Assembly (NCBI GenBank): GCA_045612885.1
Contig: JAZKZZ010000039.1
Coordinates: 1 to 39,369, forward strand
Length of the DNA: 39,369 nt
Source of the DNA: RGIG6178 sp045612885
GTDB taxonomy: Bacteria > Bacillota_I > Bacilli_A > RFN20 > DUOF01
Reading direction: 5' to 3'
Of this stretch, positions 33,131 to 39,369 are shown piece after piece. The notes below the pieces were generated by a model, which did no database searches, was not told the DNA's origin, and saw only the letters and a list, made by a program, of their open reading frames with translations. The number at the start of each line of letters is the position of its first letter. The stretch's first letter is position 1. The position numbers were made by a program, and so were the translations under genes.

Positions 33131-33532
33131 GTGATTATTATCAAAGAAAATCCAATTAATGAGTTATTAGACATATCATTAGATAATATAGCGAGAATGG
33201 TAGATATTAATAAGGTTATCGGAACTCCTTTAAGAGTAGATGATAATAATGTGGTTATTCCCATATCTAGAGTAGCCTTTGGTTTTGGTGCTGGAGGTAG
33301 TGAGTTTAGTACTAAAAATGCTACTAAAGCATATGATATGGAGCTTAGTGAAGAGTTATTTCCTTTTGGAGGAGGAAGTGGTGGAGGTATTAATATCGCT
33401 CCAGTTGCTTTTCTTAAAATTCATAATGGAAATATGGAGATTATTAATGTTGAACATCATAATAGTTTAATAGAAAATCTATTTGAGTTAGCTAAGGACT
33501 TTTTAATCAATAATAATGATAAGAAGAAATAG
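33131..33532 (+). CDS. ytfJ: Sporulation protein YtfJ (GerW family)
   Basis: GerW/YtfJ family, needed in Bacillus spores for germination-protein function. ENPINELLDISLDNIARMVDINKVIGTPLR is read in pieces as the N-terminal helix and first strands; VIPISRVAFGFGAGGSEF and PFGGGSGGGINIAPVAFL are the Gly-rich signature. The start is uncertain. The GTG at 33131 is in frame but has no RBS. A perfect GAGGTGAT (33128-33135) is followed after 4 nt by ATC (33140), the same spacing used by neighbours with ATG; that start would give MKENPINELL. A TTG at 32999 gives an out-of-frame hydrophobic extension I reject. GTG reported as the conservative limit. Confidence 0.85.
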   Translation: MIIIKENPINELLDISLDNIARMVDINKVIGTPLRVDDNNVVIPISRVAFGFGAGGSEFSTKNATKAYDMELSEELFPFGGGSGGGINIAPVAFLKIHNGNMEIINVEHHNSLIENLFELAKDFLINNNDKKK

Positions 33533-33553
33533 TATATTAATACTATTTTCTTG
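33524..33553 (+). terminator. Intrinsic terminator after ytfJ
   Basis: AATAGTAT / ATACTATT with loop ATTA, followed by TTCTT; includes the ytfJ stop. Confidence 0.55.
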
Positions 33554-33601
33554 AATATTCCCCCTTTATTACGATAAAATAAACTGGTAAATAAAAGGGG
33601 G
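33551..33601 (+). promoter_or_regulatory. ackA promoter within a CCCCCTTT/AAAGGGGG inverted repeat
   Basis: TTGAAT (33551-33556), 18-nt spacer, TAAAAT (33575-33580). The core lies between CCCCCTTT (33560-33567) and AAAGGGGG (33594-33601), whose right arm is the ackA RBS. Confidence 0.5.
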
Positions 33602-33610
33602 ATTTTATAA

Positions 33611-34801
33611 ATGTCAAAAGTTATGGTTGTTAATGCCGGAAGTTCATCTTTAAAGTTCCAATTACTAGAGATGCCTAAAGAAGAAGTTTTAACTTCAGGA
33701 GTTATTGAAAGAATTGGTTTTGAAGATGCATATTTTACAATTAAAGTTAATGGAGAAAAAAATAAGAGTGTTTTACCTATTAAAGATCATGCAAAAGCAG
33801 TTGAAGTTTTATTAAATGCTTTACTTCAATATAAAATAGTTGCTAGTTTTGATGAAATTCAAGGTGTAGGACACAGAGTAGTAAATGGTGGAGATTTATT
33901 CCCAGAGTCTACTAAAGTTGAAGGAGATGTAATTGCTAGATTAGAAACTATTAATGATTTAGCTCCATTGCATAATCCTGCGGCAATAGTAGGATACAAG
34001 GCATTTGCTAATGCATTACCTAAAGCAGGTCATGTATTAGTATTTGATACTTCTTTCTATGTTGATATGCCTAAAACATCATATATCTATCCACTTCCAT
34101 ATGAATGGTATACTGAGTATTCAGTAAGAAAATATGGTGCACATGGAACTAGCCATAAGTATGTTGCTGCTGAAGCTAGAAAAATGTTTAATTTAGGTGA
34201 TGATGCTAAAATTATTACATGTCACATTGGTAATGGAGCATCAATTAGTGCTGTTAAGGGTGATAAATGTATTGATACCTCTATGGGATTAACACCACTT
34301 GCTGGAGTTATGATGGGAACAAGAAGTGGAGATATTGATCCTGCGGTTATTAAATATATTTGTGAAAAAACAGGTAAGAATGTAGCAGAAGTAACTAATG
34401 ATTTGAATAAGAAATCAGGATTACTTGGTGTAAGTGGAATCAGTAGTGATTCAAGAGATGTTGAAGAAGCTGCTAAAAATGGTAATGAAAGAGCAATCTT
34501 AGCTCAAGATTTACAAGTTCAAACTATCGTTAAGTATATTGGTTCATATTTTGTTGAATTAGGTGGATGTGATGCAATCGTATTTACTGCTGGTCTAGGA
34601 GAAAATAATAAAGCTATGAGAGAAGCAGTATGTAAGAAATTAGAGGATGCATTAGGTGTAGTAGTTGATGCTGAAAAGAATAATGTAAGAGGAGAAACTA
34701 GAGTAATTACTAAAGATGACTCTAAGATTAAGGCTGTAATTATTCCTACTAATGAAGAGTTGGTTATTGCTAGAGATACTACTAGATTATTGAATTTATA
34801 A
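33611..34801 (+). CDS. ackA: Acetate kinase
   Basis: Interconverts acetyl phosphate + ADP and acetate + ATP; the energy-yielding step in fermentation. MVVNAGSSSLKFQL opening; GHRVVNGG; PLHNPAAI; HGTSHKYV; TCHIGNGASI and VFTAGLGENN give ASKHA ATP-binding fold. 396 aa. GGGGG RBS. Follows ytfJ as in Bacillus chromosomal order (ytfJ near ackA). No pta in view. Confidence 0.97.
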   Translation: MSKVMVVNAGSSSLKFQLLEMPKEEVLTSGVIERIGFEDAYFTIKVNGEKNKSVLPIKDHAKAVEVLLNALLQYKIVASFDEIQGVGHRVVNGGDLFPESTKVEGDVIARLETINDLAPLHNPAAIVGYKAFANALPKAGHVLVFDTSFYVDMPKTSYIYPLPYEWYTEYSVRKYGAHGTSHKYVAAEARKMFNLGDDAKIITCHIGNGASISAVKGDKCIDTSMGLTPLAGVMMGTRSGDIDPAVIKYICEKTGKNVAEVTNDLNKKSGLLGVSGISSDSRDVEEAAKNGNERAILAQDLQVQTIVKYIGSYFVELGGCDAIVFTAGLGENNKAMREAVCKKLEDALGVVVDAEKNNVRGETRVITKDDSKIKAVIIPTNEELVIARDTTRLLNL

Positions 34802-34802
34802 T

Positions 34803-35750
34803 ATGAATAAAAATATTAGACATATATACAAAAAGATTAAAGAATACGAAAATATTGTTATTGTAAGACATATAAATAGTGATATGGATGCTTTAGGGAG
34901 TCAATTTGCTTTAAAAGAATGGATTAATATAAACTTTCCTAGTAAAAAGGTTTATTGTTTAGGAGTAAATCATCAAAAGTTTACTAGGGAGTTTATTCCT
35001 AAAAGTGATACTTTTGATTGCGATGAACCATATTTAGGTATATGTGTAGATGTAAATTCTATTAATAGAATTGATGAGGGAGAAATATTTTCTAAAGCAG
35101 ATTATAAGATTTGTATAGATCATCATGAATATAAAGAAATCAATGAATTTGATTTTGTTTATATTAATCCTAGTATAATTGCATGTGCACAAGTTATCGC
35201 AGAAATCTTATTTAAACTAAAGAAAAAGATGAATACTACAATTTGTAAGTATTTATATGCAGGAATTTGTCACGATAGTGGAAATTTCTATTACCCAAGC
35301 GTAAATTATCATACTTTAGAAGTTGCTAGTAAATTACTTAAAGTGGGTAAATTTAATCAATATAATGATATTCATATGCTAGTAGGAATGAAGAGCTATA
35401 AAGATTTAGCGCTTACTAATTTCTTGTTTTCAAAATTAGTGTTAGATAGTGATGGATTTGCATACTATATAAATAGTATAGAAGATTTAAAGAAGATAGA
35501 TGTTACTCCAAGTGGCGCTAATGAAAAGATTGCGGAATTCAATCGCGTAGAAGAAATAAAAATAGTATTAGCTGCTAGTGAATGTGAAGATCATACATAT
35601 AGATGTTCTATACGCAGTAAAAATATTGAAGTTGTAAAAATAGCACAAAAATATGGTGGTGGAGGGCATAAATTTGCCTGTGGTGTTAAAGATATAGATA
35701 AAGAAACATTAGAAAAAATGATGGCTGAACTGATATCTTTGACAAAATAA
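34803..35750 (+). CDS. DHH/DHHA1 phosphoesterase, NrnA-like
   Basis: 315-aa bifunctional oligoribonuclease/pAp-phosphatase type protein. N-terminal DHH domain: RHINSDMDALGS with metal-binding D27 and D29, CVDVNSINRIDEG, IDHHEY, and AGICHDSGNF. C-terminal DHHA1 domain ends with GGGGHKFACG. Expected to degrade nanoRNA and pAp, or cyclic dinucleotide products. The start is 1 nt after the ackA stop with no visible Shine-Dalgarno, so initiation probably depends on coupling to ackA. Confidence 0.88.
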   Translation: MNKNIRHIYKKIKEYENIVIVRHINSDMDALGSQFALKEWININFPSKKVYCLGVNHQKFTREFIPKSDTFDCDEPYLGICVDVNSINRIDEGEIFSKADYKICIDHHEYKEINEFDFVYINPSIIACAQVIAEILFKLKKKMNTTICKYLYAGICHDSGNFYYPSVNYHTLEVASKLLKVGKFNQYNDIHMLVGMKSYKDLALTNFLFSKLVLDSDGFAYYINSIEDLKKIDVTPSGANEKIAEFNRVEEIKIVLAASECEDHTYRCSIRSKNIEVVKIAQKYGGGGHKFACGVKDIDKETLEKMMAELISLTK

Positions 35751-35803
35751 AAAAATAAATTTTGCAATGTTAAAAAAAGTGTAAAATTTTTTGATATTCT
35801 GTG

Positions 35804-35832
35804 TTGACACTCGTAATGTTTAATGATAGAAT
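35804..35832 (+). promoter_or_regulatory. Strong promoter of the tRNA operon
   Basis: TTGACA (35804-35809), 17-nt spacer, TAGAAT (35827-35832), preceded by A/T-rich tracts resembling an UP element (35750-35800). Confidence 0.9.
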
Positions 35833-35852
35833 ACAAGAGCATTGCAAAAAAT

Positions 35853-35929
<77 letters not shown>

Positions 35930-35947
35930 TTATATATAGTGCAATTT

Positions 35948-36023
35948 GCCAAGTTAGCTCAATAGGTAGAGCAATCGGCTGTTAACCGATCGGTCGTAGG
36001 TTCGAGTCCTATACTTGGCGCCA
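35948..36023 (+). tRNA. tRNA-Asn(GTT)
   Basis: Acceptor GCCAAGT / ACTTGGC paired 7/7, anticodon GTT at 35981-35983, discriminator G, encoded CCA. 76 nt. Confidence 0.97.
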
Positions 36024-36028
36024 CTTGT

Positions 36029-36105
36029 GGCCTTTTGGAGAAGCGGCTTAACTCACATCCCTTTCACGGATGCATTCACGGGTTCGAATCCCGTAAAGGT
36101 CACCA
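36029..36105 (+). tRNA. tRNA-Glu(TTC)
   Basis: Acceptor GGCCTTT / AAAGGTC with one G-U pair, anticodon TTC at 36063-36065, encoded CCA. The D-loop is large. Confidence 0.95.
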
Positions 36106-36115
36106 AATTTATAGT

Positions 36116-36191
<76 letters not shown>

Positions 36192-36199
36192 TTTTTTTT

Positions 36200-36282
36200 G
36201 GGGCTATGGCGGAATTGGCAGACGCGCCAGACTTAGAATCTGGTGAGAGATCGTGGGAGTTCAAGTCTCCCTAGCCCCACCA
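36200..36282 (+). tRNA. tRNA-Leu(TAG)
   Basis: Acceptor GGGGCTA / TAGCCCC, anticodon TAG at 36234-36236, long variable arm, encoded CCA. Last gene of the cluster; accessory genes begin after it. Confidence 0.96.
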
Positions 36283-36334
36283 TTTACAAAAATCGACAAA
36301 ATCGTATCACTTTCGATAAAAGTCGTTAAATATC

Positions 36335-36356
36335 GTGGCATTAGCCACTTTTTTTA
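36335..36356 (+). terminator. Terminator of the tRNA operon
   Basis: GTGGC / GCCAC with loop ATTA then T7ATTT. Confidence 0.8.
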
Positions 36357-36383
36357 TTTATTAAATTATAATTAATGCCAATA

Positions 36384-36426
36384 TCCTTGTTATTTATTTT
36401 TAAAAGAGTGAGAGATACAACAAGGA
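36384..36426 (+). promoter_or_regulatory. RBS-sequestering leader hairpin of the XRE gene
   Basis: TCCTTGTT (36384-36391) is the perfect complement of AACAAGGA (36419-36426), which contains the XRE gene's AAGGAG RBS. A TATAAT at 36367-36372 would put the transcript start just before the first arm. No clear -35. Confidence 0.5.
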
Positions 36427-36436
36427 GATGAAGTAT

Positions 36437-37012
36437 ATGTATAAATATTATTTTAGAAGATGTGAAACAGGTTTTCATAAGTGGTGTCAAAGGATTTATT
36501 ATTGTAAGGACTTAGTAAGTGATTATTATCATTTTAGTGATGATATGAAAGAACATTATAAAGAAAAGTATAAGTTGTCATCAATCATTGTAAATGATTA
36601 TAAAAAGTTATGTGAATCTTTAAATGATACTCAAAAAGAAATACTTAATAAATATTATATAAATGGTAAATTACCACCATGGGAAACTAGTAGAGAAGAT
36701 AGGAAAACAATTTACAATAACTGGAAAGATATAGTTTTTCCTAATGGAGCATCTAGAATAAAAACATTAGATATAATGAGTGTTGCTAAAACAATAAAGG
36801 AATTAAGAAAGAATGCAGGATACAATAGAGAAGAAGTAGCAGGATTATTAAATATAAGCGTAGCAACATTAAGAAAATATGAAGATGGTAAATCACTTGT
36901 AAGATTGGATATACTTGTCAGTATGTTGCAGATATATGGGGGCGATATAAAAGAATTTTTAAATTTAATAAATGGTGATTTTATTGTGTGTAAAAAATCT
37001 GCAATAACGTGA
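36437..37012 (+). CDS. XRE-family transcriptional regulator with unusual N-terminal domain
   Basis: 191-aa protein. C-terminal helix-turn-helix at about residues 112-180: VAKTIKELRKNAGYNREEVA, LNISVATLRKYEDG, LDILVSMLQIYG, a canonical XRE/Cro fold. The N-terminal 105 residues are basic, aromatic and Lys/Tyr-rich (YYFRRCETGFHKWCQRIYYC) with LNDTQKEILNKYYINGKLPPW, not recognised; possible sensor domain. ATG 36437 preferred to 36428 because AAGGAG lies 9 nt upstream. Located after the tRNA operon terminator and before the DUF3800 gene (118-nt gap); it may regulate it. Confidence 0.7.
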   Translation: MYKYYFRRCETGFHKWCQRIYYCKDLVSDYYHFSDDMKEHYKEKYKLSSIIVNDYKKLCESLNDTQKEILNKYYINGKLPPWETSREDRKTIYNNWKDIVFPNGASRIKTLDIMSVAKTIKELRKNAGYNREEVAGLLNISVATLRKYEDGKSLVRLDILVSMLQIYGGDIKEFLNLINGDFIVCKKSAIT

Positions 37013-37065
37013 TATTTTTTTGACATTATTTTGCTTCATATTTAATTAATCACATTGTCTAAATA

Positions 37066-37074
37066 TGATATAAT
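37066..37074 (+). promoter_or_regulatory. Extended -10 promoter of the DUF3800 gene
   Basis: TGATATAAT at 37066-37074, about 57 nt before the ATG. A TTGACA at 37020-37025 has no good -10 at 17 nt (TAATTA at 37043). Confidence 0.5.
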
Positions 37075-37130
37075 AAATTCATAAAAGCATTATTTTATTT
37101 AGATTTAGTAATTATTAAGGAGAACTGATT

Positions 37131-37952
37131 ATGGGCGAAGAAATTAGTAGTGGTATATCTAAGAAAACTTACATTGTTTATTATGATGAAACAGGCGATG
37201 ATGGAAATAATACAAAATCATCTGATACTTTTTTGTTAACAGCAGTTTATATGCCTATTTCTAAGTGGACTGATACTTATTTAAAAATAAAAGAATTCAG
37301 AAAAAAACTTAAAGATGATTATGGATTACATATATCAGAAGAAATACACACAAAACATTTATTGTGTGATAAAGATCCATATAGAAAATATATGTGGTCA
37401 GCGGGTCAAAAGCAATCATTAGTAAAGGATATTATAGTCTTTATATCAAATCTAGAAATACAAGTTATTAATGTAATGATTGATAAAACTAGGATTTCAA
37501 GACAAGATTATAAAGTGTTAGAAAATGCGCTTACATATAGCATACAAAGGATAGAAAATGATAGTAAAAATGATTGGAATTATATAATTATTACTGACGA
37601 AGGAAGAATAGAACCGATGAGAAAAACGGCTAGAGCGATAAGGGTATATAATCCAATTCATTCAAAGTATTCTAGAGATTATGCTAATAAACCTATTAAG
37701 AATCTTGTTGAAGATATCTTGCAAAAAAATTCAAATGATTCGTGGTTTATACAGATATCTGATTTTATTTCTTATTTTACTCATTTATATCGAAAATGTT
37801 GTGTAGGAAGAGAAGAACTTCCTAAGAGAGTTCAAACTTGTATAGATAAAACTTTTATAGGTAGAGCAATGGCTACCTTTAAAAAAGGTGGGATTTTGAA
37901 TTTAAATGCAACTAAAGATAATGCCTATGGTATTGTAATTTATCCTAAATAA
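37131..37952 (+). CDS. DUF3800-domain protein
   Basis: 273-aa protein of the DUF3800 family, RNase H-like in fold prediction, often found in phage, plasmid and defence contexts; biochemical function unknown. Seen: YIVYYDETGDDG with D19/E20 at the first strand; SEEIHTKHLL, the E-x-H element; NYIIITDEGR with D/E pair in the middle; IQISDFISYFTH, the late Asp helix. These acidic positions match an RNase H-type metal site. RBS AAGGAG. It is directly followed by a structured hairpin (37954-37989). Likely single gene, possibly controlled by the upstream XRE protein. Confidence 0.82.
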   Translation: MGEEISSGISKKTYIVYYDETGDDGNNTKSSDTFLLTAVYMPISKWTDTYLKIKEFRKKLKDDYGLHISEEIHTKHLLCDKDPYRKYMWSAGQKQSLVKDIIVFISNLEIQVINVMIDKTRISRQDYKVLENALTYSIQRIENDSKNDWNYIIITDEGRIEPMRKTARAIRVYNPIHSKYSRDYANKPIKNLVEDILQKNSNDSWFIQISDFISYFTHLYRKCCVGREELPKRVQTCIDKTFIGRAMATFKKGGILNLNATKDNAYGIVIYPK

Positions 37953-37953
37953 A

Positions 37954-37989
37954 AAGCACTACCCTAGGCACATCTGTGCTTCAAGTAGT
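37954..37989 (+). ncRNA. Candidate structured RNA directly 3' of DUF3800
   Basis: ACTAC (37958-37962) pairs with GTAGT (37985-37989) around AGGCAC-ATCT-GTGCTT (37966-37981). Alternatively AAGCAC (37954-37959) pairs with GTGCTT (37976-37981), giving an H-type pseudoknot with the ACTAC/GTAGT stem. GC content far exceeds the surroundings, and there is no T run, so it is not an ordinary terminator. DUF3800 genes are known to lie near conserved 'DUF3800' RNA motifs; this looks like one but cannot be matched here to a named class. Confidence 0.45.
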
Positions 37990-38006
37990 TCATATATATT
38001 ATATTT

Positions 38007-38083
38007 AAAAAGTCAGCAGAAGTCAATTATTTCTAAAAAATGTGAAAACGAATGGTTAGTAATTAAAAGGTTATGACTTTTTT
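38007..38083 (+). other. Long-range inverted repeat ending in T run
   Basis: AAAAAGTC (38007-38014) and GACTTTTT (38075-38082), 60 nt apart, the second running into T's. It may close a longer 3' structured transcript of DUF3800 or act as its terminator. Confidence 0.35.
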
Positions 38084-38141
38084 AATAAAAGTTTTGATAG
38101 GTTTTATTTAATATAATTAATAAATACTTTTTATATGAATA

Positions 38142-38150
38142 TGTTATAAT
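38142..38150 (+). promoter_or_regulatory. Extended -10 promoter of the GNAT gene
   Basis: TGTTATAAT (38142-38150), 26 nt before the start codon; no clear -35. Confidence 0.5.
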
Positions 38151-38176
38151 AATTGTGTAATGAAAGGATGATTTAA

Positions 38177-38680
38177 ATGGAATTAATATATAAAAAAATA
38201 GAGAAAAAAGATAGTGAACAATTATTTAAATTAATAGATATTGTTTTAGGAGGATTAGAAAATCCTGAATATTTTATACCTTATGAACAATGGGAATTAG
38301 ATAGTATGTATGATGAAGTTAATTATGCTCCATTGTATGGTGCTTATGATGGAGATAAACTTGTTGGGATGGCTCAATTATATGTTTCGCAAGATATGTT
38401 AAGTGATTTCAAAAAAGAATTTGGATTAGAAGACTTTAAAGTTTGTGAATTAGGAGGTAATCTTGTATTACCAGAATATAGAGGTAGAGGAATTACTACT
38501 AAATTACAAACTATGGAGATGGAATTAGCAAAACAATTAGGATTTGATTATATAATTTCTATGGCCCATCCTGATAATATAGGAAGTTGTAAGACATTAG
38601 AAAGAATAGGTTTAAACTTTGTAAGAGAAACAAAACTATCTAATGGATTTTTAAGAAAGTTGTATATGAAGAAAATTTAA
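38177..38680 (+). CDS. GNAT-family N-acetyltransferase
   Basis: 167-aa acetyl-CoA-dependent transferase. Central strand ELGGNLVLPEYRGRGITTKL carries the acetyl-CoA pyrophosphate loop (R-G-R-G-I). LGFDYIISMAHPDNIGSCKTLERIGL is the C-terminal half with the typical N-x-x-S-x-K/R-x-x-E-R-x-G-F pattern. Substrate unknown. Stop codon sits inside a 17-bp direct repeat. RBS GAAAGGATGAT. Confidence 0.8.
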   Translation: MELIYKKIEKKDSEQLFKLIDIVLGGLENPEYFIPYEQWELDSMYDEVNYAPLYGAYDGDKLVGMAQLYVSQDMLSDFKKEFGLEDFKVCELGGNLVLPEYRGRGITTKLQTMEMELAKQLGFDYIISMAHPDNIGSCKTLERIGLNFVRETKLSNGFLRKLYMKKI

Positions 38681-38693
38681 CCTTATAACGATT
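38677..38693 (+). repeat. 17-bp direct repeat, copy 1
   Basis: TTAACCTTATAACGATT overlapping the GNAT stop codon; identical to copy 2 at 38807-38823. Confidence 0.85.
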
Positions 38694-38774
38694 ACACAAG
38701 AAGGGGTGCTAAAAATTTTTTGCAAAAAAATGAAAGTTTTCAAAAAGTGTAGTTAGAACCATATCTAAAGAATT

Positions 38775-38806
38775 ACTCTGATACAAATAAGTGTCAGAGT
38801 TTTTTA
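38775..38806 (+). terminator. Intrinsic terminator between the direct repeats
   Basis: ACTCTGATAC / GTGTCAGAGT (one G-U), loop AAATAA, T6. Ends exactly where repeat copy 2 begins. Confidence 0.85.
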
Positions 38807-38823
38807 TTAACCTTATAACGATT
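38807..38823 (+). repeat. 17-bp direct repeat, copy 2
   Basis: TTAACCTTATAACGATT; start-to-start distance 130 bp from copy 1. Confidence 0.85.
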
Positions 38824-38924
38824 GATTAGCAACTTTGTAACGTTTACTAGGGGTGAGGTTGCTAACGTTAAAAGGTTAGTATAAAACTTATAGTTGAATA
38901 TTTTTTATTAATAGTGTTAAAAAA

Positions 38925-38933
38925 TGATATAAT
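38925..38933 (+). promoter_or_regulatory. Extended -10 promoter of the terminal hydrolase gene
   Basis: TGATATAAT at 38925-38933, giving a leader of about 10 nt that contains little more than GGTGAT. Confidence 0.5.
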
Positions 38934-38949
38934 GTTAATGGTGATTTTG

Positions 38950-39369
38950 ATGGGAAAAGAAATATCTAATATATTTATTTTACATTCTCTTAATGGAGAT
39001 ACGCTTCAAATGTGGGGAAAGGATGTAAAAGAATACTTTGAAAGTAAAGACATTAATGTAATAATGCCAGAATTTCCAATAAGAGCAGAATCTAGATATG
39101 AAAAATTTAAAGAAATACTAAAGTTTTATTTAGATAATGGGAAATTGAATTCGGATTCTATTATTGTAGCTCATTCTATTGGAAATGCTTATTTTGTGAG
39201 GTTTTGTAAGGAGTTAAACTTTGTACCTAAAGTTTATATAGCAGTTGCTCCAGGTGCAGTTTATGAATATCCTTCAACACGAAATGATTATATTGTGGAA
39301 GTAAAAAAGCAGGCATATTGCAAAAAAGATTCATTAAATTTTGTAAAAAATAATGTTAGTGAAAAATAT
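38950..39369 (+). CDS. YdeN/RBBP9-like alpha/beta hydrolase (cut by window end)
   Basis: First 140 residues of a serine hydrolase of the RBBP9/YdeN family: IFILHSLNGDTLQMWG (oxyanion strand, the family's HGxxGxxxxxW), VIMPEFPIRAESRYEKF, and the nucleophile elbow IIVAHSIGNAYFVRF (A-H-S-x-G). The catalytic Asp and His should lie past the window end. ATG 38950 has GGTGAT 4 nt upstream; the ATG at 38938 overlaps it. The 3' end is missing only because the window stops. Confidence 0.78.
   Translation, partial: MGKEISNIFILHSLNGDTLQMWGKDVKEYFESKDINVIMPEFPIRAESRYEKFKEILKFYLDNGKLNSDSIIVAHSIGNAYFVRFCKELNFVPKVYIAVAPGAVYEYPSTRNDYIVEVKKQAYCKKDSLNFVKNNVSEKY

Noticed and set aside
38700..38760. A/T tracts and AAAAAGTGTAG resembling the UP element before the tRNA promoter.
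   Set aside because: No TTGACA or TATAAT follows; likeness is limited to A/T runs.

Overview
The window is about 39.4 kb of very AT-rich DNA that is almost entirely coding. It uses the standard code (UGA is a stop, UGG is Trp). Ribosome binding sites repeatedly take the form AGGTGAT plus 4-5 nt plus ATG. Gene content and order (YqfC/YqfD, YbeY-Cdd-Era-RecO-GlyQS-DnaG-RpoD-TrmK, CshB-Nfo, YtfJ-AckA, a T-box leader on leuS) place it in a low-GC Bacillota, class Bacilli, probably an uncultured gut lineage with a compact genome. The rank below class is inference. Several sporulation-family genes are present (Cse60-like, YqfC, YqfD, YtfJ, YqfQ-like).

Layout. 1-4.4 kb: a large Ig-repeat surface protein, then an AAA15 ATPase overlapping an RloB/TOPRIM-like gene (defence-like pair). 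4.4-9.8 kb: M48 membrane protease, UppP, T-box and LeuRS, zinc-ribbon membrane protein. 9.8-14.0 kb: Cse60-like, cysteine synthase-like, TrmB, a divergent Ham1 protein, a reverse-strand JAMM protein and TrmR. 14.1-16.7 kb: a three-gene unit that I read as a large protein with two R-x4-H (HEPN-like) sites plus a degenerate MNT/HEPN pair. 16.7-26.9 kb: the classical yqfCD...ybeY-cdd-era-recO-glyQS-dnaG-rpoD-trmK block. Where Bacillus has phoH and pgpH, this window has a reverse-strand Na/Pi transporter and a small C39-like peptidase. 26.9-31.0 kb: a membrane-anchored EEP phosphoesterase, then CshB-like helicase and endonuclease IV, flanked by YqfQ-like and YqfT-like genes on the opposite strand. 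31.1-35.8 kb: an unknown protein, L33, an MBL hydrolase, a membrane protein, YtfJ, AckA and a DHH phosphoesterase. 35.8-36.4 kb: a five-tRNA operon (Ile, Asn, Glu, Thr, Leu) with a strong promoter and terminator. 36.4-39.4 kb: an accessory region downstream of the tRNAs with an XRE regulator whose leader can hide its own RBS, a DUF3800 protein followed directly by a structured hairpin, a GNAT acetyltransferase, a 17-bp direct repeat pair, and a truncated YdeN/RBBP9-like hydrolase.

The housekeeping genes cover tRNA charging and modification (LeuRS, GlyRS, TrmB, TrmK, TrmR), replication initiation and repair (DnaG, RecO, Nfo), ribosome maturation (Era, YbeY, CshB, L33) and the primary sigma factor. 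The three places most likely to hold something new are the HEPN/MNT-like unit (14.1-16.7 kb), the DUF3800 gene with its 3' RNA structure (37.1-38.1 kb), and the ATPase/TOPRIM pair (2.7-4.4 kb). All functional proposals for these are inferences from motifs and context.
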